NCBI GenBank assembly: GCA_003342815.1
Contig: PTEX01000048.1
Location: 3,388,993-3,452,992, forward strand
DNA length: 64,000 nt
Source of the DNA: Eudromia elegans
Lineage: Eukaryota > Chordata > Aves > Tinamiformes > Tinamidae
Direction of reading: 5' to 3'
Positions 63,384 to 64,000 of the stretch are shown here, piece after piece (the first letter of the stretch is position 1; each line of letters begins with the position of its first letter). Below the pieces are notes generated by a model that made no database searches, had not been told where the DNA came from, and worked only from the letters and a program-made list of their open reading frames with translations. A program made the translations under genes and the position numbers.

Positions 63384-63497
63384 CAATTCTTCTTCACCAA
63401 TTCCACAATTCTTGTGGTCGGTAGCGGGACCAGCCCTGCTGTCCATTGGGTACACGTCAAGAAACATCTCAATTCCATGCACAAGGTTGGAAATCAG
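63384..63497 (-). other. Possible unidentified internal exon (weak)
   Basis: On the minus strand there is a pyrimidine-rich run ending CGTGGAG above 63497 and a strong donor GTGAGT at 63383-63378. They enclose 114 bases that are open in the frame starting LISNLVHGIEMFLDVYPMD and ending GIGEEEL, in phase 0 at both ends. Codon choice looks coding-like. I do not recognise the protein. It could equally be chance, since the acceptor is only fair and I see no partner exon. Confidence 0.2.
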
Positions 63498-63534
63498 CTC
63501 CACGTCAGGAAGAACAGGAGGTGAGCGCACTGCC

Positions 63535-63800
63535 CCGCCGTGTCAATAGATGGCTCTGCAAGGCCTGGTGATGCCGAGCTGGGGACCGAGCTGGGGCTCC
63601 AGGAGGCCTCCGAGAGGGACTCTGCGCCCCTTTTAGCGCTTCCTGCTTGGGGCAACCGAGCTAAACGGAGCCGAACCCCATGCGTGGCTGCGGGAGACGG
63701 GCTGCCAGGCGCCGAACGGGTTAAATCGGCAGCAGCCTGCTCGCCTAATGCGGAAAATACAGCGGGGACCAGGGCGTTTTATCATCTCCTTTGCACGGCC
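63535..63800. promoter_or_regulatory. CpG-richer patch, possible promoter or enhancer
   Basis: GC content and CpG frequency rise over about 265 bases compared with the surrounding intergenic DNA, for example GCCGAACGGGTTAAATCGGC near 63710. It is much weaker than the CD2AP island. It lies just upstream, on the minus strand, of the candidate exon at 63384-63497. Its role is inferred from composition only. Confidence 0.3.
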
Positions 63801-64000
63801 GCTGTTAGAAGCCCCGAGAGATCCAATCTGCTTGACTTTTCATATCTGGCAACTGCCTTTCTACTGACATTTCTCTCTTGTGACCATGTTGCGGTGAAAA
63901 GAAAGAAAATAAAAGCTACTATTGCATGCCAGAGATAATACATTTAGGGATGGAAGCCACTTGAAAAGCACGGTTATGGAAACATGCATAGCACAAGTTT

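Noticed and set aside
1-64000. CRISPR arrays, operons, phage, toxin or other prokaryotic systems
   Set aside because: There are no spaced direct repeats and no dense coding. Intron-containing genes and CR1 LINEs show a vertebrate genome.

Overview
The window looks like nuclear DNA from a bird. The evidence is a vertebrate gene with clean GT-AG introns, several CR1 LINE copies of different ages (including copies ending in the avian-type ATTCTATG tail), few repeats of other kinds, and a single CpG island at the only clear promoter. I cannot name the species. Apart from the CR1 remnants, almost all of the many short open frames are chance frames in AT-rich introns or intergenic DNA.

Positions 1 to about 38,500 hold the 5' part of one host gene on the minus strand: CD2AP, the CD2-associated adaptor protein with three SH3 domains. 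Four coding exons are visible in order: exon 1 at 38276-38279 (only ATG plus one base), exon 2 at 17582-17742 (the first SH3 domain), exon 3 at 5586-5739 (the linker) and exon 4 at 1927-2027 (the start of the second SH3 domain). Every junction has a consensus splice site and the reading phase is kept across all of them, giving 140 contiguous residues. The remaining roughly 500 residues lie beyond position 1. The introns are 20.5, 11.8 and 3.6 kb long, and a fourth runs off the left edge. They hold old CR1 pieces near 6.2-6.7, 21.2-21.7, 28.1-29.1 and 33.5 kb, A/T tracts, and no other gene I can support.

Positions 38,100-38,620 are a dense CpG island that forms the CD2AP promoter. It carries a palindromic CRE, an E2F-type site, a TCTCGCGAGA-like element, a GC box and long C runs that read as G runs on the sense strand.

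Positions 38,620-64,000 are upstream intergenic DNA, about 25 kb. Its clear content is two young CR1 copies in opposite orientation (46.58-47.45 kb plus, 59.49-60.68 kb minus; the second retains part of the reverse transcriptase domain), an older CR1 piece at 54.8-55.1 kb, simple repeats including a (TTTTA)n block, and a CpG-richer patch with one weak candidate exon at the right end. In mammals the divergent neighbour of CD2AP is TNFRSF21; I see none of its exons here. I found no convincing undescribed system. The most testable leads are the candidate exon and CpG patch at 63.4-63.8 kb, the possibly bidirectional promoter, and a possible unclassified LTR-like repeat near 55.7-56.2 kb.
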